Positions 8,535 through 15,431 of a stretch of 34,275 bases of DNA are shown piece by piece. Location of the stretch: the IMG/VR virus record IMGVR_UViG_3300005821_000006, positions 1 through 34,275 of that record. One strand, written 5' to 3'. This DNA is from a virus. The translations under genes and the position numbers were made by a program. The stretch's first letter is position 1; every line of letters begins with the position of its first letter. Below the pieces are notes generated by a model. That model was not told where the DNA came from. It saw only the letters and a program-made list of their open reading frames with translations, and made no database searches.

Positions 8535-9977
8535 ATGTCTGACGTAGAATTCGCGGTAACAGAAGATTACCAGTGCAAAGTGTTGGCCTACATGCTCCAG
8601 AACCCAGAGTTCTGTGACGTAGTGCGCGACCATATGCAGGTGGAGCATTTCAACAATAAGACGTTGCAGTGGTTCTTCACTGCAATTGCCCAGTCTGGGC
8701 ACCACCTCACCCCTGTAACTTTGCGGGAGGAGATGATTCGGGCTGCCAACGCCAAGTCCATAAAGCAAGAAGAGATTGGCAAATTCATACAGACCTTTGA
8801 TATTGTCAAAGAGCGTGTGCTTCCAGTAGAAGAGGACTACATCAAGGACAAGGTAGGCATGTTCATTCGTGCCCAGTCCGTGAAGCAGGCCCTCATGGAT
8901 TCCGTGGAGCTAGCCAAGGCTGAGCAATGGGACGATATTGTCGGCATGATGCAGGAAGCTGTGGCCGCAGGCATGAACCTGGATGACCAGGGCTACGACT
9001 ATCTTGGTGTGGTTGCAGAGCGGATCTATGACCGTGCCCATGAGCGTGTTCACCGTAAGATTCCTTCAGCCATTCCAGACCTAGACGCTCTCACCTTTGG
9101 TGGGATCAAGCAGGGGCAGATGGGCATGATCGTAGGCGGCACAGGGCGAGGTAAGTCTATCTTCTTACAGTGGCTAGCCAGTGCAGCTCTCCTTCTAAAT
9201 AAGAAGGTCGTGTACTTCACCTTCGAGCTAGGCAAGAGAGACATCGCAGACCGCTTTGACTCCATGTTCGCTGAGGTAAAGCCACAAGAGCTAAACGACT
9301 ACCAGACCCAGGTTCTCGAAAAGATAGAAAACCTCCACTCTACCTACGGCAAGAGTCTGCTTATTCAGCACTACCCTGCTGATACAGCCACCATCAACAC
9401 CCTCAAAGAGTTTTGTAGAGCCCGCTCACAGGAGGGCATCGTTCCAGACCTAATCATCATCGACTATCTGGATCTGATGAAGCCACACAGAGAGTACCAC
9501 TCCGAGCACGCCGAGATTGACGCCATCACTAAAGGCATCATTGGCTTCGCTGCGGAGTTTGATGTAGCCGTATGGACAGCTACACAGCTGAACCGAGCCG
9601 GAATGGTGTCAGAGACACCGGATGAGGCAGGCATGGCTGGTTACGTTGGTAAGCAGTACCACGCCGATATCGTGCTGTGGCTAGCCCAGACCAAGGAGGA
9701 GAAGGAAGAAGAACTCATGCGTATCTGGGTGTCCAAGAACCGTAACGGCCCATTTGGTCGCACGATTCATCTGGAAACCAACTACTCCTACATGAAGTTC
9801 TACGAGCGCTCTGTAGCGAAACCAGATGAAACCCAGGCAAAGGCAACCAAGGTACTCAAGAAGTCTACCAAGGAGGCTAAGGCCAAGAAGGCAGCTAAGG
9901 ACTCGGCTGCGGCTGCAGAAATCAAAGACGACCTAGCAACCGCTCTACTAAACGCAGTAGGAAAAGACGATGACTGA
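8535..9977 (+). CDS. dnaB: Replicative DNA helicase, DnaB family
   Basis: 480 residues. The N-terminal helical domain (residues ~1-110, DYQCKVLAYMLQNPEFCDVV) is the DnaB primase/loader-binding type. The RecA-like motor follows: Walker A GGTGRGKS at 201-208, FELGKRDIADR, Walker B LIIIDYLDLM, sensor WTATQLNR, and an arginine-finger region WVSKNRNGPFG. It is a hexameric 5'-3' helicase that unwinds the fork ahead of PolA and works with the separate primase encoded at 13421. The C-terminal ~45 residues form a Lys/Ala-rich then acidic tail (KKSTKEAKAKKAAKDS), probably disordered and outside the family core. The ATG is preceded by a putative promoter rather than by a well-spaced Shine-Dalgarno. Confidence 0.93.
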   Translation: MSDVEFAVTEDYQCKVLAYMLQNPEFCDVVRDHMQVEHFNNKTLQWFFTAIAQSGHHLTPVTLREEMIRAANAKSIKQEEIGKFIQTFDIVKERVLPVEEDYIKDKVGMFIRAQSVKQALMDSVELAKAEQWDDIVGMMQEAVAAGMNLDDQGYDYLGVVAERIYDRAHERVHRKIPSAIPDLDALTFGGIKQGQMGMIVGGTGRGKSIFLQWLASAALLLNKKVVYFTFELGKRDIADRFDSMFAEVKPQELNDYQTQVLEKIENLHSTYGKSLLIQHYPADTATINTLKEFCRARSQEGIVPDLIIIDYLDLMKPHREYHSEHAEIDAITKGIIGFAAEFDVAVWTATQLNRAGMVSETPDEAGMAGYVGKQYHADIVLWLAQTKEEKEEELMRIWVSKNRNGPFGRTIHLETNYSYMKFYERSVAKPDETQAKATKVLKKSTKEAKAKKAAKDSAAAAEIKDDLATALLNAVGKDDD

Positions 9978-10374
9978 CCTAACAGCACATAGCGAGAAGA
10001 TCGTATGCAGCTTCTGTCAGCAACCCAGTACTGTCCTCAATAAGGCAGTCCTCTCCGTAGAGACTGGTAAAGCTATATGTACGCAATGCCTCGCTATAGC
10101 GGAGCAAGCAAGCGATATGGTCCCTAAGGGTGCCGTGAAGTGCCTGTCGTGTAAGCACTACGATGGCGTAAGTGTTGAATATGACAAAGCAACTGTCCGA
10201 TGGGTATTCTCTGGGATAAACAAGGAAGGGACGGTAGGCTATCGAGTCACGGCAATAGCGGGATCCTGGGATCTCAATTCGATCCCGAAAAAAGCTACCT
10301 GCATCAAATGTTTCTGCTCCATACCTATTGCCAACCTCAAGTTGTCGCCTTATATAACACCTACGAGGAGATGA
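9970..10374 (+). CDS. Stand-alone ClpX-type C4 zinc-binding domain protein
   Basis: 134 residues. Residues ~10-50 (KIVCSFCQQPSTVL, then AICTQCLAIAEQ) follow the N-terminal zinc-binding domain of bacterial ClpX: CSFC, about 20 residues with the LI/VETG turn, then IC..C and a short helix. The AAA+ ATPase part is absent. A second CxxC pair (KCLSCKHYD) and a third (TCIKCFC) lie in the C-terminal half and may form another zinc ribbon. In ClpX this domain dimerises and docks adaptors and some substrates such as lambda O, so a free copy could compete with or redirect host ClpXP. The start overlaps the helicase gene by eight bases. Domain call good; function inferred. Confidence 0.65.
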   Translation: MTDLTAHSEKIVCSFCQQPSTVLNKAVLSVETGKAICTQCLAIAEQASDMVPKGAVKCLSCKHYDGVSVEYDKATVRWVFSGINKEGTVGYRVTAIAGSWDLNSIPKKATCIKCFCSIPIANLKLSPYITPTRR

Positions 10375-10379
10375 GTATG
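10365..10379 (+). promoter_or_regulatory. Ribosome binding site that decides the 10377 start
   Basis: GAGGAG at 10365-10370 directly abuts an in-frame ATG (10371) but is six bases from the next in-frame ATG (10377). Normal spacing favours 10377. Confidence 0.55.
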
Positions 10380-10988
10380 AGCAGGAATATGAAACACCGA
10401 AACCCCTGGCCCGATGAGCCTTTCCGAATTGACTACGGTTCCCCCGAGTTCACTCTTGAACATGGAGGTGAGCGCACGAAACGCGTCCTTCACGAGGCAC
10501 AAGCCGCTGGCTACTTCGACTGCCCCGACAACATGAAGGTTTCCATATGTCTGCGGGTCAGCTTCCAAGAGGCTGGTGAGTTCCAACATAATCGAACCGC
10601 CTGGCACTACGACAGGGCGTACCGTGGCTGGGTCTACATCGACGGAGAGAGCCCCGCAGAGGTCATGGTGGACGCTAAGGAAGGCCCCTTCACTGACACC
10701 CACAAGGACCCTGGCGGAGACCCGTTCAACATCGAGCCCATCCCCAAGGCTACGTGGGTCGGACATGCGCTGCTGTGGCACCGCTGTCCGGTACAAGCGA
10801 AAGCCGGTTGGCGATACTTCATCCGTGTCCTCTGGAGCCCCTCAAGCCCCTCCAACAAGCTCACGCAGGAGGTTGGTCCGGTGCCTCGTCGAGAGCCGCG
10901 AGAAGAAACGCTGAAAAAAGAGAACACACAGTGGGGCTACCCACTGGACGCGCCAGATAATGTCGCGGACCCACGGGTGAAGAAATGA
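10377..10988 (+). CDS. Possible Fe(II)/2-oxoglutarate-type oxygenase (double-stranded beta-helix) protein
   Basis: 203 residues from ATG 10377; the frame extends upstream but overlaps the previous gene. A His-x-Asp pair (H77-Y-D79 in AWHYDRAYRGW), a distal histidine 56 residues later (H135 in LLWHRCP) and basic residues R146/R150 (WRYFIRVLW) fit the HxD...H...R pattern of 2-oxoglutarate-dependent dioxygenases, a fold common in phages, where members modify DNA, nucleotides or proteins. The C-terminal ~45 residues are Pro/Glu/Arg-rich and probably disordered. I cannot assign a substrate. It could also be an unrelated cupin-like structural protein. It heads an island of accessory genes between helicase and primase. 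Confidence 0.4.
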   Translation: MSRNMKHRNPWPDEPFRIDYGSPEFTLEHGGERTKRVLHEAQAAGYFDCPDNMKVSICLRVSFQEAGEFQHNRTAWHYDRAYRGWVYIDGESPAEVMVDAKEGPFTDTHKDPGGDPFNIEPIPKATWVGHALLWHRCPVQAKAGWRYFIRVLWSPSSPSNKLTQEVGPVPRREPREETLKKENTQWGYPLDAPDNVADPRVKK

Positions 10989-11200
10989 AGAACTACGCAA
11001 GACCACTGGCAAACATATTCTTCGCGTGGCTTATAGGACTGGTTGTCCTTTCTATCATTGTCCTTGTGAGTGTTTTCGTCACCCTCCTGATTGTCCACAC
11101 CTTTGGTACGTCGGCGCCTGTGGCTGCAGGCGTATTCCTGGCGGCCAGCGCTGTGATTGCAGCGGTGTTCTACCAGCTGTTCTTTGACGGGGGGTTCTGA
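10985..11200 (+). CDS. Small two-helix membrane protein
   Basis: 71 residues with two hydrophobic helices (about residues 10-37 and 44-66) and a very short polar loop. The size and topology would fit a class II holin, a host-membrane modifier or a superinfection-exclusion protein, but it is far from the endolysin gene. ATGA overlap with the upstream gene and TGATG overlap with the downstream one show it is part of the same operon. Confidence 0.7.
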   Translation: MKNYARPLANIFFAWLIGLVVLSIIVLVSVFVTLLIVHTFGTSAPVAAGVFLAASAVIAAVFYQLFFDGGF

Positions 11201-11460
11201 TGGCTACCTATAGCGGAGAGACAGAGAAACGCAACGCGGCAACGGAAATGGGAATCGCGGAAGACCAAGTCTTCCTAAAGACCAAAGACGACGCTGGCTT
11301 CTCTAACACACTCTACATGTCGCCGGAATCCGCGCGGGAGATGGGGCGATACCTCATCGGACTCGCGGACCTCATGGACCCTATCAAGGACACAGGCCCC
11401 AAAGAGGGCGACCCGTGCTCCTCGGGGATGGGCATGGCTAGCAATAAGCGGGGGTTCTGA
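11200..11460 (+). CDS. Small hypothetical protein
   Basis: 86 residues, soluble, no recognised domain. The central part (QVFLKTKDDAGFSNTLYMSP) looks like a short beta-hairpin region, followed by an amphipathic helix (ESAREMGRYLIGLADLM). Both ends are coupled by one-base TGATG overlaps, and the 3' ends of this gene and the previous one share GGGGGTTCTGATG, which may be a repeated coupling signal (11189-11201 and 11450-11462). Confidence 0.6.
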   Translation: MATYSGETEKRNAATEMGIAEDQVFLKTKDDAGFSNTLYMSPESAREMGRYLIGLADLMDPIKDTGPKEGDPCSSGMGMASNKRGF

Positions 11461-11993
11461 TGTTTGAAGACAAGGATACACTACTACAGGCGTGCGGCGG
11501 GCGATGGGGGGACTACGAGATTTCGAAGACCCACCTCGGGCTGCATATCGTGTTTTTCTGGTCGTGGGCGCTGCCGCTCTATGGGGTGCTGTGGCTCTTG
11601 TCGAGACCATTCCACTACCTGGGGGAGCTGGCTGAGGTGGTTTTCCAGACCTGGAAGATGAACCAAGACCCACCACGTAGAGACTACGTACACGATTTTG
11701 ATGAGCTTTGGGGCTCTGCTGAGGGCTGCTGGGGGACCTGCTGTAAGGAAGACGAGGAACGATTCGACTCTGAGGAGTTGGCTGCGATGGTTTCGCAGGC
11801 CTACTACACGGACGAGGAGGGGGTAGACCATCGCCTCCACCGCTTCAGTAAAGGCGAGAGAGTCCTGTTCTTCGGTGAACTCTATGAGATCTATTGCTTG
11901 GACGAGCCCTCTTATATTTTGCGCAAGCCAGATGAGGGCGCTATGTCGAGTGTTTCGGCCTCGGAAAATGACCTGGAGATGGTCAATGACTGA
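11460..11993 (+). CDS. Hypothetical membrane-associated protein
   Basis: 177 residues. One hydrophobic stretch at about residues 27-48 (LHIVFFWSWALPLYGVLWLL) is probably a membrane anchor. The rest is acidic and soluble, with a Cys cluster (EGCWGTCCKED) and a C-terminal region (RFSKGERVLFFGELYEIYCLDEPSYIL) reminiscent of a small beta barrel. No family recognised. It overlaps the protease gene start by eight bases, so the two may be co-translated and could work together, for example anchor and secreted partner; that is speculation. Confidence 0.6.
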   Translation: MFEDKDTLLQACGGRWGDYEISKTHLGLHIVFFWSWALPLYGVLWLLSRPFHYLGELAEVVFQTWKMNQDPPRRDYVHDFDELWGSAEGCWGTCCKEDEERFDSEELAAMVSQAYYTDEEGVDHRLHRFSKGERVLFFGELYEIYCLDEPSYILRKPDEGAMSSVSASENDLEMVND

Positions 11994-12876
11994 TAACCTA
12001 CTGACTAAAATCATCATGGGAGTCCTTGGGTTGGCTCTCTTGGCGGCTTGTGTGGTGTTCGGGAATGGCTGCGGCGAGGACTGGGATCCAGGCTTCTTCT
12101 GTAAGGGAAGCGGGGACGAGCCTGTTCTCATGGCTGGTTCCCAGACCCAGTCGATAGTCAATGGAACTCCAAGCATCGACAGACGTGCCACGGTGCATGT
12201 CTCTACTGGCTGCTCTGGTGTCGCTATGGACCCTTATGTGGTGCTCACGGCTGCTCATTGTGTGTTTCCGGGGGAGATGACTGTAGGGCTTAGCCCCAGG
12301 GGCTACCGTATAGCGGTAGACGATATCTACGTCCACAGAGCCTACGAGGGGTGGCCTCACTGGGACATTGCTGTACTGCACCTAGCAGAGCCTATTGAGG
12401 GTCCGTTCCCTGTTGGGATCTACGACCCTGCTGAGGGTGGCTACGCTCCTGACCTTCGATACTATTGCTCTCACCTGGTCGCTCAGGGTTGGGGGAAAAC
12501 GGGAGACAATCCTCCTGGGCTCTACGAGCTAGAGTATGAGGTGGGCACCGCCACCTTGACCACTCTGGTTACTGCGGCATCAGACGACCCAGCTACCTCT
12601 GCTGTCTGTAATGGCGACTCTGGCGGCCCTCTGTATGCTTACACCTACGACCGAGAGGTTCCTGGCAAGATCAATATGTGGGTGGCTGGTATCGCAAGCA
12701 CGGGTAGTCCTGATGGCTGCGTAGGACGAGGGGAACATGTGTACCTTGAGAACATGTCTCCGTGGCTTAGAGAAGTACGCTACTGCCTGAATGGTGGAGA
12801 AGACCGTCTTTGGGACTTCTACGTTATTGGCGGAGGCGGCTACAGAGGCTCCAGTTGTGAGGAACTAAGGAAATGA
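11986..12876 (+). CDS. Secreted trypsin-fold (S1) serine protease, probable lipoprotein
   Basis: 296 residues from ATG 11986 (GGAG seven bases upstream); the frame is open further upstream but overlaps the previous gene. The N-terminus has a hydrophobic segment (9-25) with lipobox LAAC (Cys22; a second Cys at 29). The chymotrypsin-fold core follows: SIVNGT at 56-61 in the place of the zymogen activation site IVGG, catalytic His91 (TAAHC), Asp127 (DIAVL), GWGK at 168-171 and Ser212 (GDSGGP). The residue six before the serine, equivalent to trypsin Asp189, is Ala206, so classical Arg/Lys specificity is not expected. It should act in the periplasm or at the cell surface. Such proteases are rare in phage genomes; possible roles are receptor shaving, superinfection exclusion or envelope breakdown. 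Confidence 0.85.
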   Translation: MTDNLLTKIIMGVLGLALLAACVVFGNGCGEDWDPGFFCKGSGDEPVLMAGSQTQSIVNGTPSIDRRATVHVSTGCSGVAMDPYVVLTAAHCVFPGEMTVGLSPRGYRIAVDDIYVHRAYEGWPHWDIAVLHLAEPIEGPFPVGIYDPAEGGYAPDLRYYCSHLVAQGWGKTGDNPPGLYELEYEVGTATLTTLVTAASDDPATSAVCNGDSGGPLYAYTYDREVPGKINMWVAGIASTGSPDGCVGRGEHVYLENMSPWLREVRYCLNGGEDRLWDFYVIGGGGYRGSSCEELRK

Positions 12877-13001
12877 AAAGGCCTAAAGCAGAACCTGGAT
12901 TGCCCCCTTGCCCATCATGTGGTGCTGAGGAGCGCTACCGCTTGGGGACCAACTACGCCCGCTGCCTAGTCTGCGGGAAAACACATAAGGACGTAGAATA
13001 A
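12873..13001 (+). CDS. 42-residue zinc-ribbon protein
   Basis: A short ORF starting at an ATGA overlap with the protease stop and ending at a TAATG overlap with the next start, with AAGG just upstream. It has two CxxC knuckles 18 residues apart, CPSCG and CLVCG, that would hold one zinc ion. The length is normal for phage mini zinc ribbons, which commonly bind nucleic acid or a host protein. Function unknown. Confidence 0.65.
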   Translation: MKRPKAEPGLPPCPSCGAEERYRLGTNYARCLVCGKTHKDVE

Positions 13002-13240
13002 TGCCTTGCACATATTACTCGCCTGCGGAAGAGAGGGACATAGCTGATAAGAAGCTGGTCTCTACCACGAGGCGCATGAACAGGTACAAGCGAGAGCTTG
13101 ACAAGGTTACTCGACTTCTCTGTGAGATTGTCGGAGAAATAGAAGGCGATGGTTACACCTTCAACAAGGAAGTGACCGCATGGTGGGAGAAGCACCAGAA
13201 GATGGATGCTCTCCGAGAGAAGAAAGAGAAGAAGAAATGA
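13001..13240 (+). CDS. Small helical hypothetical protein
   Basis: 79 residues, highly charged, starting MPCTYYSPAEERD and ending in a Lys/Glu run. Two helices are likely (residues ~10-45 and 55-79), with heptad-like spacing in RMNRYKRELDKVTRLLCEI. No domain recognised. One-base overlap at the start and ATGA overlap at the end place it firmly in the operon. Confidence 0.6.
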   Translation: MPCTYYSPAEERDIADKKLVSTTRRMNRYKRELDKVTRLLCEIVGEIEGDGYTFNKEVTAWWEKHQKMDALREKKEKKK

Positions 13241-13335
13241 AAATACATAAGACAGAATACTTCGCAGCGTTTGGCTTCATCGCCGCGCTATCCTTAGGAC
13301 TCATGCTTGCTGCTTGGGCAGCGGCCTGTGGCTGA
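13237..13335 (+). CDS. 32-residue hydrophobic mini-protein
   Basis: Starts at an ATGA overlap with the previous gene. After a short polar head (MKIHKTEY) it is one hydrophobic helix ending in AAACG. The final Ala-Ala-Cys-Gly resembles a lipobox with no mature part, so it could be a bare membrane peptide. There is enough overlap structure to suspect a real gene, but it is too short to be sure. Confidence 0.45.
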   Translation: MKIHKTEYFAAFGFIAALSLGLMLAAWAAACG

Positions 13336-13420
13336 TACACTAAAGCATTTCAAGAGGCCCCAGGCTGAGACCATTCCTGGGTTCGCTCCTCCTACTAAGG
13401 AAGAGCAGAAGAAGACGTAA
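13328..13420 (+). CDS. Possible 30-residue ORF
   Basis: A GTG start inside the end of the preceding mini-gene, running to a TAA just before the primase ATG. The product is polar, Lys/Pro-rich (HFKRPQAETIPGFAPP). No Shine-Dalgarno is visible. It fills the only otherwise empty space before primase, but coding is uncertain. Confidence 0.25.
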   Translation: MADTLKHFKRPQAETIPGFAPPTKEEQKKT

Positions 13421-14503
13421 ATGTCAAGTAACATCCGCATCCTCCGTAAGGTTCGAGAGAGCTTTGACTACACGGACTACATAGAAGCCAACTGCCAGGT
13501 CAAGTACTCTGGTAACGGCGAGTTGCGGATAAACTGCCCTGACTGTGGGGACCAGAAGTTCAAGTTCTATATCAATGACGAGAAGAAGTATTTCAATTGC
13601 TTCAAATGCGATTTCAACTCTGGTTCAAAAGACGTATTCGATTTAGTGGCGGCCATAGAGGGTATCTCTAGGGCTGCTAGTATGATGAAGCTTTGCCGGG
13701 AATACTCAGAGACTGCCCCCAGCTGGCAGCACATCATTGAGCAGTGTAAGGTGCTTGAGGTAGAGGAGGAGGTGCCCAACACCCCCACTGACCTGAGATA
13801 CCTTAGGAACATGCCAGCGGGCACCTACCCCATGGAAGACCCCACAGACGCTACACAGGCCCCCTTCTGGGCCTACCTGAGAGACAGAGGGTTCACTGAC
13901 CAAGAGGTCAGAGACACCAAAGCACATTGCGTACCAGCCGAGAGCCTAAAGATACATGATAGAAACAGAAAGATGCGTGGAGACGTTGGACATCGAATCT
14001 TGTTCCCCGTATATGGAGGAGACCACAAGCTGGTTTCATGGCTCGGTCGTTCAACGGATGGCAGGGAGCCTAAGTATTTTAATGCTCCAGATAGCGAGGC
14101 TTCTCGTACTCTGTGGCCTTACGTCCCTTGCCGTGGTAATCGTGCCGTTGTTGTTGAGGGACTTATTGATGCACTGGCTGTTAGGCGACACGGACTAAGC
14201 TCCTACGCCACGCTGGGCAAGAAGATTTCCTATGACCAAATCGCCCTTCTAAAGAGCTGGAACGTCACGTCAGTCGTGTTGTTCTGGGACAAGAAGGACG
14301 CGAAGAGGGAGATGGTCAAAGCCATCGACACCCTCAAGACACATTTCGACGAGGTGCTGGTCCCAGACTTCTCTGGTTGGCCAACAGACAAAGACTCGGG
14401 CGATACGTTATCCTGGGAAGAGGGTTCACTTCTTCTCAAGGATATGTTGACTAACCATTTGATTGATGTAAACTCTATGGAGTTCGCAACCTGGCAATTG
14501 TAA
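13421..14503 (+). CDS. DNA primase (zinc ribbon plus Toprim)
   Basis: 360 residues. The N-terminal zinc ribbon has C39-x2-C42 (CPDCGD) and C60-x2-C63 (CFKC), as in phage and DnaG primases (CHC2 family). A middle region (GHRILFPVYGGDHKLVSWLGRS...PKYFNAP) is typical of the primase core, then Toprim with catalytic Glu246 (VVVEGLIDAL) and an acidic pair in VLFWDKKDAKREM (D290, D293). The Toprim pair is normally DxD; here two residues separate the aspartates. It makes RNA primers for lagging-strand synthesis with the DnaB-type helicase encoded upstream. No helicase domain is fused, so unlike T7 gp4 the two functions are split. Confidence 0.88.
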   Translation: MSSNIRILRKVRESFDYTDYIEANCQVKYSGNGELRINCPDCGDQKFKFYINDEKKYFNCFKCDFNSGSKDVFDLVAAIEGISRAASMMKLCREYSETAPSWQHIIEQCKVLEVEEEVPNTPTDLRYLRNMPAGTYPMEDPTDATQAPFWAYLRDRGFTDQEVRDTKAHCVPAESLKIHDRNRKMRGDVGHRILFPVYGGDHKLVSWLGRSTDGREPKYFNAPDSEASRTLWPYVPCRGNRAVVVEGLIDALAVRRHGLSSYATLGKKISYDQIALLKSWNVTSVVLFWDKKDAKREMVKAIDTLKTHFDEVLVPDFSGWPTDKDSGDTLSWEEGSLLLKDMLTNHLIDVNSMEFATWQL

Positions 14504-14515
14504 GAGGGAATATGA
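14501..14515 (+). promoter_or_regulatory. Translation initiation module, copy 1
   Basis: TAAGAGGGAATATGA contains a good Shine-Dalgarno (AGAGGGA) and the ATG at 14512. An identical 15-base module is at 24803-24817 before an unrelated gene. Confidence 0.5.
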
Positions 14516-14982
14516 AGAAGTTACTATTGATTGCGCTTTTAGTCGGCTGTGGGGGAAATGTTCCGCAGGCTACCACTACTCCTGACCCTGCTGAGCAGGT
14601 TGTTCAGGATGAGGAGAACAGTTACATCGGAGTGTTGGACGCGCTCTACGGGATCGTTGAAATGAACGTTGAGACGTTCGCTGCGTTCTGCACTGAGATT
14701 AACGGCATTTTCAACATATCTGATGAGTTCTCCACCTGTCTGGGGACGGATGGTTCGGGCTTCGCTCTCAGAACCGCTAATGGTGTATCCGTTGGTGCTG
14801 CTCTCCTTGTTCCTGCAGAGCACGGACAGGATCTGGCCGATGCTGTAGTGGAGGCCGTAGGCTCTCCTGAGGTCTACGAGGGTGCTGCTGTTTGGGATCT
14901 CACTGAGCACTCTTTGGTCATGGCACCTCTCCCTAACGGTATGTGGTTGTTGGTCTTGGAAAAGGCAGGAACGAGTTTGTAA
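14512..14982 (+). CDS. Putative lipoprotein
   Basis: 156 residues. The N-terminus MKKLLLIALLVGCGGN is a textbook lipoprotein signal with lipobox LVGC (Cys13), followed by a Thr/Pro/Glu-rich linker (ATTTPDPAEQVVQDEEN). The mature domain of ~120 residues looks alpha/beta and contains two cysteines (CTEINGIF.., TCLG) that could form a disulfide in the periplasm. No family recognised. Candidate roles are superinfection exclusion or envelope modification; it is oddly placed between primase and dUTPase. It ends in a one-base TAATG overlap with dUTPase. Confidence 0.65.
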   Translation: MKKLLLIALLVGCGGNVPQATTTPDPAEQVVQDEENSYIGVLDALYGIVEMNVETFAAFCTEINGIFNISDEFSTCLGTDGSGFALRTANGVSVGAALLVPAEHGQDLADAVVEAVGSPEVYEGAAVWDLTEHSLVMAPLPNGMWLLVLEKAGTSL

Positions 14983-15431
14983 TGGAGTTTACCCTACTGC
15001 CCACCATAAGGTTTATGAGAATCTCGGGACAGGCTGTCTTGCCTTCTAAGGCACACTTCGATGATGCGTGCTTTGATTTGTACGCATCTGAGAATAGGTC
15101 CATTTGGGGAGGCCGCACCGCGCTCGTATGTACTGGGTTCAATATAGCCATTCCCGAAGGGTATGTCGGTCTTGTGTGCTCCCGCTCTGGGATGTCTGCT
15201 AATAAGGCCATATTCGTGTTGAACGCTCCAGGAGTAATTGACGCGGGTTACCGAGGGGAGCTAAAGGTCATCCTCCACAACCTGCATGAGCGTCCTTTCG
15301 AGGTAGAGATTGGAGATCGCATTGGGCAGCTCATGCTACAGAAGGTGCCAGAGTGCATGGTACAGGAAGTGGAAAGCTTTGATGACACCACTCTTAGGGG
15401 AGAAGGCGGCTTCGGCTCAACAGGACAATGA
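14982..15431 (+). CDS. dut: dUTP diphosphatase (dUTPase)
   Basis: 149 residues from ATG 14982; the frame extends upstream but only into the lipoprotein gene. All five trimeric dUTPase motifs are visible in order: I DACFDLYA, II CSRSGMSANKAI, III GVIDAGYRGELKV (with the catalytic Asp), IV GDRIGQLML, V RGEGGFGSTG. It hydrolyses dUTP to dUMP and pyrophosphate, keeping uracil out of phage DNA and supplying dUMP for thymidylate synthesis. Length is normal for the family. It sits between primase and polymerase in the replication operon. Confidence 0.95.
   Translation: MEFTLLPTIRFMRISGQAVLPSKAHFDDACFDLYASENRSIWGGRTALVCTGFNIAIPEGYVGLVCSRSGMSANKAIFVLNAPGVIDAGYRGELKVILHNLHERPFEVEIGDRIGQLMLQKVPECMVQEVESFDDTTLRGEGGFGSTGQ

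Noticed and set aside
10200-10376. Upstream extension of the 2OG-like gene (58 or more extra residues)
   Set aside because: It overlaps the ClpX-domain gene in another frame, and GAGGAG at 10365 fits the start at 10377.
11875-11985. Upstream extension of the protease gene
   Set aside because: It would remove the signal peptide from the N-terminus and overlap the previous gene by more than 100 bases.
11484-12191. 235-aa antisense frame across the membrane protein/protease junction
   Set aside because: Low-complexity Arg/Pro/Leu-rich product, no initiation signal, and both + strand genes are better supported.
12994-13003. TAGAAT directly before ATG 13001 as another leaderless promoter
   Set aside because: Only one base separates it from the ATG and there is no -35; it is the end of the upstream mini-gene.
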